DNA of 64,000 bases from Pinirhizobacter soli (GTDB taxonomy: Bacteria; Pseudomonadota; Gammaproteobacteria; Xanthomonadales; Rhodanobacteraceae). The stretch's first letter is position 1, and each line of letters opens with the position of its first letter. This document shows, piece by piece, positions 54,852 through 63,022 of this stretch. Where the stretch lies: assembly GCF_015905305.1 (NCBI RefSeq), contig NZ_JADZLQ010000002.1:186001-250000 (forward strand). Reading direction: 5' to 3'. The translations under genes were made by a program, and so were the position numbers. The notes under the pieces are model-generated. The model saw only the letters and a list, made by a program, of their open reading frames with translations. It ran no database searches and had not been told where the DNA came from.

Positions 54852-55937
54852 ATGACGCACTCGCCCACACAACGGCTATCCAATAGTGCGCAGGGCGAGA
54901 TGGCGCGCCGGCTGCGCGAACATGACTGGGCCGCCACGGCCTTGGGGCCGATCCACCGCTGGCCGGCGTCGTTGCGTACCGCCACGGCCATGTTGCTGGC
55001 GTCGCCGGCACCCATGGTGATGGTCTGGGGCAGCGAGTCCCGGCTGATCTACAACGACGGCTATGCCTTGTTCGCCGGCGATCGCCACCCGGTGCTGTTC
55101 GGCATGAACGTGCTCGAAGGCTGGCCGGAGGTCGCCGCATTCAATGCGGAGATCCTTCGCATTACCCGCAACGGCGAATCCATCAGCTATCGCGACTTCA
55201 CCCTGCTGCTGTATCGCCACGGCAGGCAGGAACCGGAGACGGTGTACCTGGACCTCGATTACAGCCCTCTCTACGACGACGAAGGCGAACCCGCCGGCTT
55301 CATCGCCATTGTCATTGAGACCACCGCCCGCATCGCGGCCGAGCAGGCACGTGATACGGCCGAACAGCAACAGCAGGTATTGATCAACGAACTCAATCAC
55401 CGGGTGAAGAACACCATGGCCGTGGTGCAGGCCATGGCCGCGCAAACCTTCCGTCGGCCGGGCGCCGACCGGGAGGCGGCCGACGTGTTCACTGCCCGCT
55501 TGATCGCGCTCTCGCGCGCCCAGGACGTGCTCACCCGCGCCTCGTGGGAGAGCGCAGGCGTTGGCGAGATCGTCGCCGGGCTCGCATGGCCGGTGGACGT
55601 GTCCGAGCGGATCCAGTGCCACGGGCCCGACGTACGCCTGGCGCCCCACCAGGCCGTGGCGCTGGGCATGGCCCTGCACGAACTGGCCACCAATGCGCTC
55701 AAGTACGGGGCCCTGAGCAACGATGGCGGCCAGGTGCACATCCAATGGCAGGTGGACGGCAACCACTGTGAAATCACCTGGCGCGAAGACGGCGGGCCGG
55801 CCGTGCAATTGCCCGGCCACCGCGGGTTCGGCACCCGTCTGATCGAACGCACCCTGGGCGACCAGTTGGGCGGTCAAACCAACTTGACCTTCGCCCCCGG
55901 GGGCGTGGTCTGCCAGATCAACCTGCCGGTCACCTGA
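54852..55937 (+). CDS. HWE-family sensor histidine kinase with PAS domain
   Basis: 361-residue soluble kinase. The PAS domain spans ~30-160 (MVWGSESRLIYNDGYALFAG, PAGFIAIVIETTARIA). The dimerisation/phospho-acceptor region carries VLINELNHRVKNTMAVVQAM (H183), then N-box ALHELATNALKYGAL and GHRGFGTRLIERTLGDQLGG, the HWE ATPase form. No membrane segment and no response regulator next to it. ATG at 54852 is 17 bp after tmk; the frame reads through tmk upstream but that is not coding. Confidence 0.88.
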   Translation: MTHSPTQRLSNSAQGEMARRLREHDWAATALGPIHRWPASLRTATAMLLASPAPMVMVWGSESRLIYNDGYALFAGDRHPVLFGMNVLEGWPEVAAFNAEILRITRNGESISYRDFTLLLYRHGRQEPETVYLDLDYSPLYDDEGEPAGFIAIVIETTARIAAEQARDTAEQQQQVLINELNHRVKNTMAVVQAMAAQTFRRPGADREAADVFTARLIALSRAQDVLTRASWESAGVGEIVAGLAWPVDVSERIQCHGPDVRLAPHQAVALGMALHELATNALKYGALSNDGGQVHIQWQVDGNHCEITWREDGGPAVQLPGHRGFGTRLIERTLGDQLGGQTNLTFAPGGVVCQINLPVT

Positions 55938-56060
55938 CGCAAGTTGTCGCGAATCGTCACTCCCTGACGTACGCTGCAGGCGTAAGAACGTGAAGGCCAC
56001 GTGTAAATGCCGTCTGCAGGCCCTTTTTGTTAAGGCCTGGATTTTGCTTTGCTAAGTGAA

Positions 56061-56080
56061 CCGCGTAAACGTTTGCGCGG
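56061..56080. promoter_or_regulatory. LacI-family-like operator palindrome
   Basis: 20-bp inverted repeat CCGCG-T-AAACGTTT-G-CGCGG, symmetric except one pair. The central AAACGTTT with flanking GC resembles LacI/GalR-family operators. It is in the 226-bp gap before the small membrane protein at 56164. A weak stem (CAGGCC/GGCCTG, 56015-56037) with T-rich sequence lies just upstream and may terminate the kinase gene. Confidence 0.4.
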
Positions 56081-56163
56081 CTTGTGGCCACGGTGGAGCG
56101 TGGTCCTTGCGACCCGATCGACGGGGCAGGTCTGGACGACCGCACCCCGGCTGGAAGTACACC

Positions 56164-56400
56164 ATGTCCATGTCCCAGGCTCGTTCGCTGCACCGCACCG
56201 CCATTACCCTGGCAGCCTTAAGTACCCTGCTGGGGCTGGCCATCATGGCCGCCTCCACGTTCCACTTCCACAGCCACCTGCCAAGCGTCCTGCTGGCATG
56301 GCTGGGCGCATCGTTCGTCACAGGCGGCATGGTGGCCATTTCGCTGGCGCACGACAACGAGGGCTCGCTGCCCTCAACCGGCCATTATTACGACGCCTGA
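56164..56400 (+). CDS. Small two-helix membrane protein
   Basis: 78 residues, unknown. Two hydrophobic helices (AITLAALSTLLGLAIMAAST and LPSVLLAWLGASFVTGGMVA) are separated by a His-rich loop HFHSHLPS and followed by a polar tail ending HYYDA. The HFHSH loop might bind metal. Start ATG at 56164 or 56170; ribosome site weak. Convergent with the gene at 56407. Confidence 0.55.
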   Translation: MSMSQARSLHRTAITLAALSTLLGLAIMAASTFHFHSHLPSVLLAWLGASFVTGGMVAISLAHDNEGSLPSTGHYYDA

Positions 56401-56406
56401 GGGGCC

Positions 56407-56697
56407 TTAAGCAGCTTTCCCGGCCTCGGCGGCTATCGCACCAGCGGCGGCCGAAGAAAAATGCAGTTCCAGCAGGGCTTCGTGCAGGCTGTCCAGCGAC
56501 GTCACCTCGCTTTCCACCGCTTCGCCGCGGCTTGAGGGCGACACATGGACGAACGTCTTGCCGTCCTGGTAGGCGATGCCCTCGTCGTGCACCGTCTGCA
56601 TGGTCAAAACCTTGTAGGTCGCGTCCTTCGAGCGGCGGATGGTGAGCTTGCGCCCTTCCCGTTCACCCTCGAATACCGTCGTCCATTCTGCTGCCAT
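56407..56697 (-). CDS. Small hypothetical protein
   Basis: 96 residues, soluble, no recognised domain. It begins MAAEWTTVFEGEREGRKLTI and reads as a beta-rich domain (VFEGER, LTIRRSKDATYKVLTM, VHDEGIAYQDGKTFVHVSPS) followed by an Ala-rich helix at the end. Codon use is normal for the genome. The upstream extension of the frame to 56811 has no support. Lies between convergent and parallel neighbours without operon signs. Confidence 0.55.
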   Translation of the reverse strand: MAAEWTTVFEGEREGRKLTIRRSKDATYKVLTMQTVHDEGIAYQDGKTFVHVSPSSRGEAVESEVTSLDSLHEALLELHFSSAAAGAIAAEAGKAA

Positions 56698-56768
56698 GGC
56701 TCTATCCGTTCCGCGCACGTAGCGTGCGGCGCCATTCTTGCCTCGGACAGGTCTAGCGATTGTTAAGG

Positions 56769-57953
56769 TCAGGCCACCTGACCGGCGGCGTGGCCCGAGG
56801 CCCAGGCCCACTGGAAGTTGTAGCCGCCCAAGTGGCCGGTGACATCAAGCACTTCGCCGATGAAATACAGGCCCGGTACCCGGCGGGACATCATGGTGGT
56901 GGAACTGATGCCATCGGTATCCACGCCCCCCAGCGTGACCTCCGCCGTGCGATAGCCTTCGGTGCCGCTGGCCACGATCGGCCAGGCCGCGAGGCGCTCG
57001 CCGATATCGCGCAATTCGGCATCTCGGTACTGGCGCATTGGGCGCGACCCGAAGAACAATTCGCACAGGCGCTGGGCCAGCCGCTTGGGCAGGCCATCGC
57101 CCAGCACGGTGCGCAATTCCGCCGCGCCACGCTCGTGTTGCTGATCGATCAACCACTGGGCGGGGTCGATGCCCGGCATCAGGTCCAGCAGCAATTCCCT
57201 GCCGGGTTCCCAGTAGGAAGAAATCTGCAGGATGGCGGGCCCACTCACGCCCCGATGGGTAAAGAGCACCGCTTCACCGAACGATGCCGAACCGCAGCTG
57301 GCCGAAGCTGGAAGTGCCACGCCGCTGAGGTCGGCATAGTGCTCCTGGTGCTTGCCGCTCAGGGTAAGCGGCACCAGGCCTGCGCGCAGCGGCAGCACAT
57401 CGTGGCCGAACTGGCGTGCCAGGTCGTAGCCGAACGCCGTGGCGCCCATGGTGGGCACTGAAAGACCGCCGGTGGCCACCACCAGCGAGGCGCAGCGTAC
57501 GTGACCCTGCGGCGTGTCCACCATGAAGCCATCGCCGTGGGCACGCACGTTGGATACCGGCACAGAGGTTTCCACGCGTGCCCCCCACCTCGCGCATTCG
57601 GCCAGCAACATCGCCACGATCTGCTTGGCCGAGTCGTCGCAGAACAGCTGGCCCGGGGTTTTTTCATGCCAGGCGATGCGATGCCGGTCGACCATGGCGA
57701 TGAAGTCCCATGGCGTATAGCGCGCCAGGGCACTCTTGCAGAAATGCGGGTTGGCCGAGAGGTAATTGGCCGGCGTGGTTCCGGTATGGGTGAAATTGCA
57801 GCGGCCACCACCGGACATCAGGATCTTCTTGCCGGGCTTGTTGGCGTGGTCCAGTACCAGCACGCGCCGTCCGCGGGCTCCTGCGACGATGGCACACATC
57901 ATGCCGGCCGCGCCCGCGCCGATCACCAGCACGTCATAGTCGCTCGTCGCCAT
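56769..57953 (-). CDS. HI0933/BaiN-family FAD-dependent oxidoreductase
   Basis: 394-residue flavoprotein. The N-terminal FAD fold VLVIGAGAAGMMCAIVAGAR is followed by the family signature MSGGGRCNFTHTG, VVATGGLSVPTMGATAFGYD and a C-terminal DVTGHLGGYNFQWAWASGHA. E. coli YhiN and bile-acid reductase BaiN belong here; the natural substrate is unknown. ATG at 57953, 70 bp from the divergent yajQ. Confidence 0.88.
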   Translation of the reverse strand: MATSDYDVLVIGAGAAGMMCAIVAGARGRRVLVLDHANKPGKKILMSGGGRCNFTHTGTTPANYLSANPHFCKSALARYTPWDFIAMVDRHRIAWHEKTPGQLFCDDSAKQIVAMLLAECARWGARVETSVPVSNVRAHGDGFMVDTPQGHVRCASLVVATGGLSVPTMGATAFGYDLARQFGHDVLPLRAGLVPLTLSGKHQEHYADLSGVALPASASCGSASFGEAVLFTHRGVSGPAILQISSYWEPGRELLLDLMPGIDPAQWLIDQQHERGAAELRTVLGDGLPKRLAQRLCELFFGSRPMRQYRDAELRDIGERLAAWPIVASGTEGYRTAEVTLGGVDTDGISSTTMMSRRVPGLYFIGEVLDVTGHLGGYNFQWAWASGHAAGQVA

Positions 57954-58023
57954 CAGGCCATTATCGTCGACTCAGGGCGCGCTACCATACACGACCTGCC
58001 CCACGATGGATGACTTTCCTACC

Positions 58024-58506
58024 ATGCCTTCCTTCGACGTCATTTCCGAAATCGACAAGCACGAACTGACCAACGCCGTCGACCAGGCCAACCGCGAGCT
58101 GTCGACCCGCTTCGACTTCCGCAACGTCGAGGCCAGCTTCGAGCTCGACGGCTTTGTGGTCAACCAGCGTGCCCCCAGCGACTTCCAGCTCGAGCAGATG
58201 CTCGACATCCTGCGCGCCCGCCTGGCGGCCCGGCAGATCGATGCCCGCGCGATGGACATCGGCGAGCCGGAAGTGAACCTCGGCGGTGCCCGGCGCAAGG
58301 TCACCCTCAAGCAGGGTATCGAGCAACCCATCGCCAAGAAGCTTATCGCCGCGATGAAAGAAGCCAAGCTCAAGGTCGAGGCGCAGATCAACGGCGACAA
58401 ACTGCGCGTGAGCGGCAAGAAGCGCGACGACCTGCAGGCAGCGATGGCCATCTTGCGCAAGGTGGATATCGAACTACCGCTGCAGTTCGATAACTTCCGC
58501 GACTAG
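58024..58506 (+). CDS. yajQ: YajQ-family nucleotide (cyclic-di-GMP) binding protein
   Basis: 160-residue protein with the full family pattern: MPSFDVISEIDKHELTNAVD, ELSTRFDFRN, KVTLKQGIEQPIAKKL and VEAQINGDKLRVSGKKRDDL. The Xanthomonas campestris orthologue binds cyclic-di-GMP and works with a transcription factor to control virulence genes. The ATG at 58024 is the family start; an ATG at 58006 is possible. It is convergent with the diguanylate cyclase gene, stops overlapping by 4 nt. Confidence 0.93.
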   Translation: MPSFDVISEIDKHELTNAVDQANRELSTRFDFRNVEASFELDGFVVNQRAPSDFQLEQMLDILRARLAARQIDARAMDIGEPEVNLGGARRKVTLKQGIEQPIAKKLIAAMKEAKLKVEAQINGDKLRVSGKKRDDLQAAMAILRKVDIELPLQFDNFRD

Positions 58507-61500
58507 CCCTCGTCGATCTCGGTGCGGTTGCGGCCGGCGTGCTTGGCCGCGTATAGCGCATTGTCGGCGCGGCGCAGCATGCCATTGAGCGATTCCCCGC
58601 GCCGCCACACGGCGATGCCGGCACTGGCGGTCACCGTGATGCTGCGGCCACCATCCATGATGGTGCGTTCGGCCATGGCCTGGCGGATGCGTTCGGTCAG
58701 CTGGAATGCTCCCTCGGCATCGGTGCCCGGAAGGCAGATGATCAATTCTTCGCCGCCGTAGCGGCCGACCAGGTCCGAACCGCGGCAGAGCCGGGCGGTA
58801 AGGTCCATTGCGGCGCGGATCACCGCATCGCCCGCCAGGTGGCCGTAGGTATCGTTCACCACCTTGAAATTGTCCAGGTCGATCAGGACCATGCTCAGCG
58901 GCTTGTCCTGCACCTGCGCATCGGTCACCGCGCGGCCGGCCAGGTCAAGGAAGCGGCGCCGGTTGAAGGCACCGGTGAGTTCATCGGTGCCGGCAAGCCG
59001 GTCGAGTTGTTCGTTGGCTGCCTGCAGGTCGCGCGTGCGCGCATCCACCTCGTGCTGCAGCACCCTCGCCCGCCGCCGCAGGAACACCGTGCGCAACGCC
59101 GAAAGCCCAAGAACCACACCCAGCAAAGCGATCACCACCAGCAGGCGAGCCCACCAGGTTTCGTACCAGCGCGGCGCCACGGCCAGGGTCACGGCGGCAT
59201 CGACGGTGCGCGAGGCGCCACCGATGGTGACGGCACGAAGATGCAAGGTGTAGTGGCCACCGGGAAGGTTGGTGTAAACCGCGGCGGCAGGATTGCCGCG
59301 GGCCACGTCCACCCAATCCTTGTCGAATCCCTCCAGGCGATACGCATAGTGCGTCTCGCCGGCCACGCCGTAGTCGAGCAGGGCAAAATCCACGCGCAAG
59401 CTGCGTGAATCGCTGTCCACTACGATGCTGCCGCCGGCGTCGGGCAGTTTGCCGTACGGAGTCTCCACGCCGCCCTGCAACACGCCGGTGACGGTGACGG
59501 CTTCGGCACCCTCGCGCGCCGGCGGCGCGTCGGGCAACACCACCGTCAGGCCACCGAGCCCTCCGAACAGCAGCTCGCCGTGAGGTCCCACGGCGGCTGA
59601 CCGATGCTCGTAGCTGCCTACGCGCATGCCGTCGCGTGCGCCGAAGTTGGCCACTTTGAAATCAGCAGGGTCCACGAGCGCCAGCCCATGGGCGAGCGAC
59701 GCCCAGGCGCGGTCGTGGCGATCGACCAGCACGGCGTCGACCTTTGCACTGGCAAGGCCTTCGGCCAGCCCCAGGTGATCGAAGCGCCACGGGCCTTTCG
59801 TCGTCCAGCGGTCGATCCAGGCTATGCCGCCATAAGTGGCGACCCAAAGCCGGCGCTTCGAATCCAGCGCCATCGAGCCGATGTAGTTCTGCGGCAAGCT
59901 GCCCGGTTGCGCCGGATCGTGGCGCAAGGTGAAGAAGTCAGCCTCGTTGTCCGGCCACACGCTGATGCCGTTGATCGTCGACAGCCACCATTGACCCTCC
60001 ATGCGCGTAATGGCGCGCACGGTTTCCTTGCTGACGTTCGTCGCGGCGTAAGGCGGACGGCCAGAGCGAAGGTCGACACTGAAAAGACCATCGTAGGTGC
60101 CGGCAAGAAGCTGATCGCCCTCGCGGGCCATCGACAGGATGATCTGGCCGTCGAGCAGGGGCACCTGGCCGGTCTGCACCTGCAAGGTATCCGGATCGAT
60201 GCGTGCGATTCCCTGGGAGCCTGCCAGGATCGCTCCATCCGGAGCCACCGCGAACGCCTGCACGTCGCGCTGGCCCTGGTCGCCGGGCACCCGCACGTGG
60301 CCCATGGTGCCGGCGCCGAGGTCCAGCACATCGATGTGGCCGGTACCCAGCCCCAGCCAGATGCGCCCGCGCGGATCCACGAACACGGTGTGCACATCAG
60401 GATCGGACAGCCCGAAAGCCTGGAACGGCGACGGCGGCACGGTGAAGATGCCCGTGGCCCGGGTGTCGTGGCGCGCCACGCCAAGTTCCGTCGCCACCCA
60501 GATATTGTCTGATCGATCACGCATCAACGCGCGCGTGGTGTTGCCCGGGATGGTGGAGGGCACCGATGCATCGTGGCCCAACAACCGCGCACGTCCGGTG
60601 GAGGGATTCCACGCCGCCACCCCCGCGCCGTCGCTGGCGAACCAGATATCGCCGTCGGGTGTATCGACGATGGAGCGGATCGTGCGCCGCCCCGTGATCG
60701 ATTCGGAACCTGAAATACCCTCGACGAAATGCCACTGGCCTTGGCGATCGAGGTAAACAGAGCCGGATTCGCCACTACCGAACCATGTGCGGCCGGCCGC
60801 ATCGCGGAAGATCGACCAGATCCGGTCGCCGATCACCGCATCCACCCGCGGGTCGGGAGCATGCACGCGCACGAAGGTCGTATGGCCTGCGGCACGACGG
60901 AACAGCCCGCGGTCGTTGCCGATCCACAGGTTGCCGGCTTCGTCCTGCAGCGCGGAAAAACTCCGTGCAGCGAATTCCGGGCGGCTTCCCGGCCCTTCGG
61001 GCACGCGTTCGATGTGCCCGTCGGCCGTGAGATGGTCGGTGCCGCCGTCGGTGACGATCCACCAACCCTGGGCGCGGTCGCTGGCCAGGGCAAAGATCTT
61101 GTCGTCCGAGGTACCGCCGGCGCCTACCGGAAAGCGATGGAAGCGATTGGTGGCGGCGTCGAACTCGACCAATCCACCAGCATTGGTCCCCAGCAACAGG
61201 TTGCCGTTGGACAGCGCCGCCATGCAGCGCACATAGGCGTCGGTCAGGCCGTCCGGCGCGTCGGGCTGTTCACCGAACTCGCGAAGCTGGCTGCCGTCGT
61301 AGCGCACCACCCCACCGAACGTTCCCATCCACACCACGCCGCGCGCATCCTGCACGAGGCTCGTGACTGTCGAATGCGGCAAGCCATCGGTAACGCTTAA
61401 GTTGTCAAACCAGACGGCGCGGAACGGACGCCAGGCATCGGTCAGTGCATCGGGCGTGGCCAGGCACGGGAAGGCCACCAGGCCCATGGCCAACGCCAGG

Positions 61501-61529
61501 ACTTTGCCGAACCGCTTACGCCAGGCCAC
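58503..61529 (-). CDS. Two-component-type beta-propeller sensor diguanylate cyclase
   Basis: 1008-residue membrane sensor. The signal peptide (VAWRKRFGKVLALAMGLVAF..) is followed by a periplasmic region of about 14 ligand-binding propeller repeats (for example DARGVVWMGTFGGVVRYDG, EAGNLWIGNDRGLFRRAAG), a Y_Y_Y domain (HYAYRLEGFDKDWVDVARGN), one membrane helix (~790-815, ARLLVVIALLGVVLGLSA) and a GGDEF domain. The active site reads GGEEL (925-929) with intact I-site RGSD five residues before, so it should make and feel cyclic-di-GMP. GTG start at 61529 overlaps the GGDEF-EAL gene by 14 nt; it is chosen for the signal peptide. Confidence 0.87.
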   Translation of the reverse strand: MAWRKRFGKVLALAMGLVAFPCLATPDALTDAWRPFRAVWFDNLSVTDGLPHSTVTSLVQDARGVVWMGTFGGVVRYDGSQLREFGEQPDAPDGLTDAYVRCMAALSNGNLLLGTNAGGLVEFDAATNRFHRFPVGAGGTSDDKIFALASDRAQGWWIVTDGGTDHLTADGHIERVPEGPGSRPEFAARSFSALQDEAGNLWIGNDRGLFRRAAGHTTFVRVHAPDPRVDAVIGDRIWSIFRDAAGRTWFGSGESGSVYLDRQGQWHFVEGISGSESITGRRTIRSIVDTPDGDIWFASDGAGVAAWNPSTGRARLLGHDASVPSTIPGNTTRALMRDRSDNIWVATELGVARHDTRATGIFTVPPSPFQAFGLSDPDVHTVFVDPRGRIWLGLGTGHIDVLDLGAGTMGHVRVPGDQGQRDVQAFAVAPDGAILAGSQGIARIDPDTLQVQTGQVPLLDGQIILSMAREGDQLLAGTYDGLFSVDLRSGRPPYAATNVSKETVRAITRMEGQWWLSTINGISVWPDNEADFFTLRHDPAQPGSLPQNYIGSMALDSKRRLWVATYGGIAWIDRWTTKGPWRFDHLGLAEGLASAKVDAVLVDRHDRAWASLAHGLALVDPADFKVANFGARDGMRVGSYEHRSAAVGPHGELLFGGLGGLTVVLPDAPPAREGAEAVTVTGVLQGGVETPYGKLPDAGGSIVVDSDSRSLRVDFALLDYGVAGETHYAYRLEGFDKDWVDVARGNPAAAVYTNLPGGHYTLHLRAVTIGGASRTVDAAVTLAVAPRWYETWWARLLVVIALLGVVLGLSALRTVFLRRRARVLQHEVDARTRDLQAANEQLDRLAGTDELTGAFNRRRFLDLAGRAVTDAQVQDKPLSMVLIDLDNFKVVNDTYGHLAGDAVIRAAMDLTARLCRGSDLVGRYGGEELIICLPGTDAEGAFQLTERIRQAMAERTIMDGGRSITVTASAGIAVWRRGESLNGMLRRADNALYAAKHAGRNRTEIDEG

Positions 61530-62988
61530 TGGCCAGTCGCTCCAGGTATCCGCCCACGGCCGCCGGCGGCATGGGATGGGCAAAGTAGAAGCCCTGCCCC
61601 ACGTCGCATCCGAGATCGCGCAGCCAGTTGGCCTGGTCGGCGGTCTCCACACCCTCAGCCACCGTCTCCAGGCGCAGCTTGCGGGCAAGACGCACGATGG
61701 CTTCGGTGATTTGCCGGTCCGCATCGTTGTGCAGGCCACCGCGCACGAACGACTGGTCGATCTTGATCGTCCCCACCGGAAGCTCGCGCAGGTGTCCTAA
61801 ATTCCAGAAGCCTGCACCAAAGTCGTCGATCAACAACGCGAAGCCTTGATCGCGAAGGGCATGCATCTGCCGCACCGATTCCTCCGGCTGCCGCATCTGG
61901 CTGGATTCAGTGAGCTCGAAACGAATGCGCGAAGGATCCACCGGGCTCAGGGCCACGATTGCAGCCAGCGATTCGACGAACGAGGGCCGGGTGAGTTCGT
62001 GCAGGGAAAGATTGATCGCCACGTAACTCACCGGCACGCCTTCGATGTCCCAGGCGGCCAGCTGGGCAAGTACGCGCCGCAGCACCGTTTCCCCCAGGGC
62101 ATGGATCAAACCTGAGCGTTCGGCCACCGGCACGAACACCGTCGGGGGCACGTCGCCACGCGTTATGTGATTCCAGCGCGCCAATGCTTCCAGCCCGCGC
62201 ACCTGGCCCGAGCGCAGGCAGCGCTTGGGCTGGTAGGCCACTTCGATGTCGTCCTGTTGCAAAGCCTGGCGCAGGTCCAGGGCCAGCGCCATGCGTTCGC
62301 GGGCGAGTTCATGCATGCCCTCGACGTAGAAGCGAAAGTCGGCCTTGCCAGTTTCCTTCACCGAATACATCGCCGCATCGGCGTTGCGCAGGAGGGTCTC
62401 CGCGTCATGGCCGTCCCGCGGGGCCACGGCCACGCCGATGCTGGGCGAAACGGCCAGCAACTCGCCACCCACCTGCACCGGCCGGGACACCAGGTCCAGC
62501 ACCTTGCGGCAGATCCGGGAAAGGTTTTCCTCACCGCTGTAACGCCTGAGCACCACCACGAATTCATCGCCGCCGAAGCGGGCCACGATGTCGCGTTCGC
62601 GCACGCTCTGGCGCAACGAACGGCCCACGGCGCGCAGGAACAGGTCGCCGCCCTGGTGACCATGGATGTCATTGATGGCCTTGAAACCGTCAAGGTCGAT
62701 GAACAGCACCGCCAGCGAGGGACGCTCGCCGGGGGCAAACATGCCGTTCAGTTCATGCATCACATAGGCCCGGTTGGGCAGGCCCGTGAGCGGATCGTGC
62801 CAGGCATGGAAGGCCATTCCCTTGCCCTTGCGCTTGCGATTGGCCCGCCGCCAGGCCACCAGGGCCAGCACCAGGGCGGCCGAACACACGGCCGCCAGCA
62901 GCATGCTGACGACCACGTGGCTTGCCGCCATGGAGGGAAACGATTGCATGGCGCCCACCGAAGCACGAAACGTGCCGACGCCCATCAT
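61516..62988 (-). CDS. Membrane GGDEF-EAL protein (dual-domain cyclic-di-GMP enzyme)
   Basis: 490 residues. One N-terminal helix (24-46, HVVVSMLLAAVCSAALVLAL), then GGDEF (GGDEF at 139-143, I-site RERD intact) and EAL (EAL at 267-269). The EAL metal and substrate residues are present: Asn in INLSLHEL, Glu in RFELTESS, the DD pair in LLIDDFGAG, Lys in IKIDQSFV, Glu in AEGVETADQ. Both activities may exist. No sensor domain beyond the helix. Start 62988 gives MMGVGTF; 62949 is an alternative. Lies 34 bp behind the S9 peptidase and overlaps the propeller cyclase. Confidence 0.88.
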   Translation of the reverse strand: MMGVGTFRASVGAMQSFPSMAASHVVVSMLLAAVCSAALVLALVAWRRANRKRKGKGMAFHAWHDPLTGLPNRAYVMHELNGMFAPGERPSLAVLFIDLDGFKAINDIHGHQGGDLFLRAVGRSLRQSVRERDIVARFGGDEFVVVLRRYSGEENLSRICRKVLDLVSRPVQVGGELLAVSPSIGVAVAPRDGHDAETLLRNADAAMYSVKETGKADFRFYVEGMHELARERMALALDLRQALQQDDIEVAYQPKRCLRSGQVRGLEALARWNHITRGDVPPTVFVPVAERSGLIHALGETVLRRVLAQLAAWDIEGVPVSYVAINLSLHELTRPSFVESLAAIVALSPVDPSRIRFELTESSQMRQPEESVRQMHALRDQGFALLIDDFGAGFWNLGHLRELPVGTIKIDQSFVRGGLHNDADRQITEAIVRLARKLRLETVAEGVETADQANWLRDLGCDVGQGFYFAHPMPPAAVGGYLERLASGLA

Positions 62989-63022
62989 CGTCCGTCCGGT
63001 GCAGCGGTCGCCCTGGCTTGAC

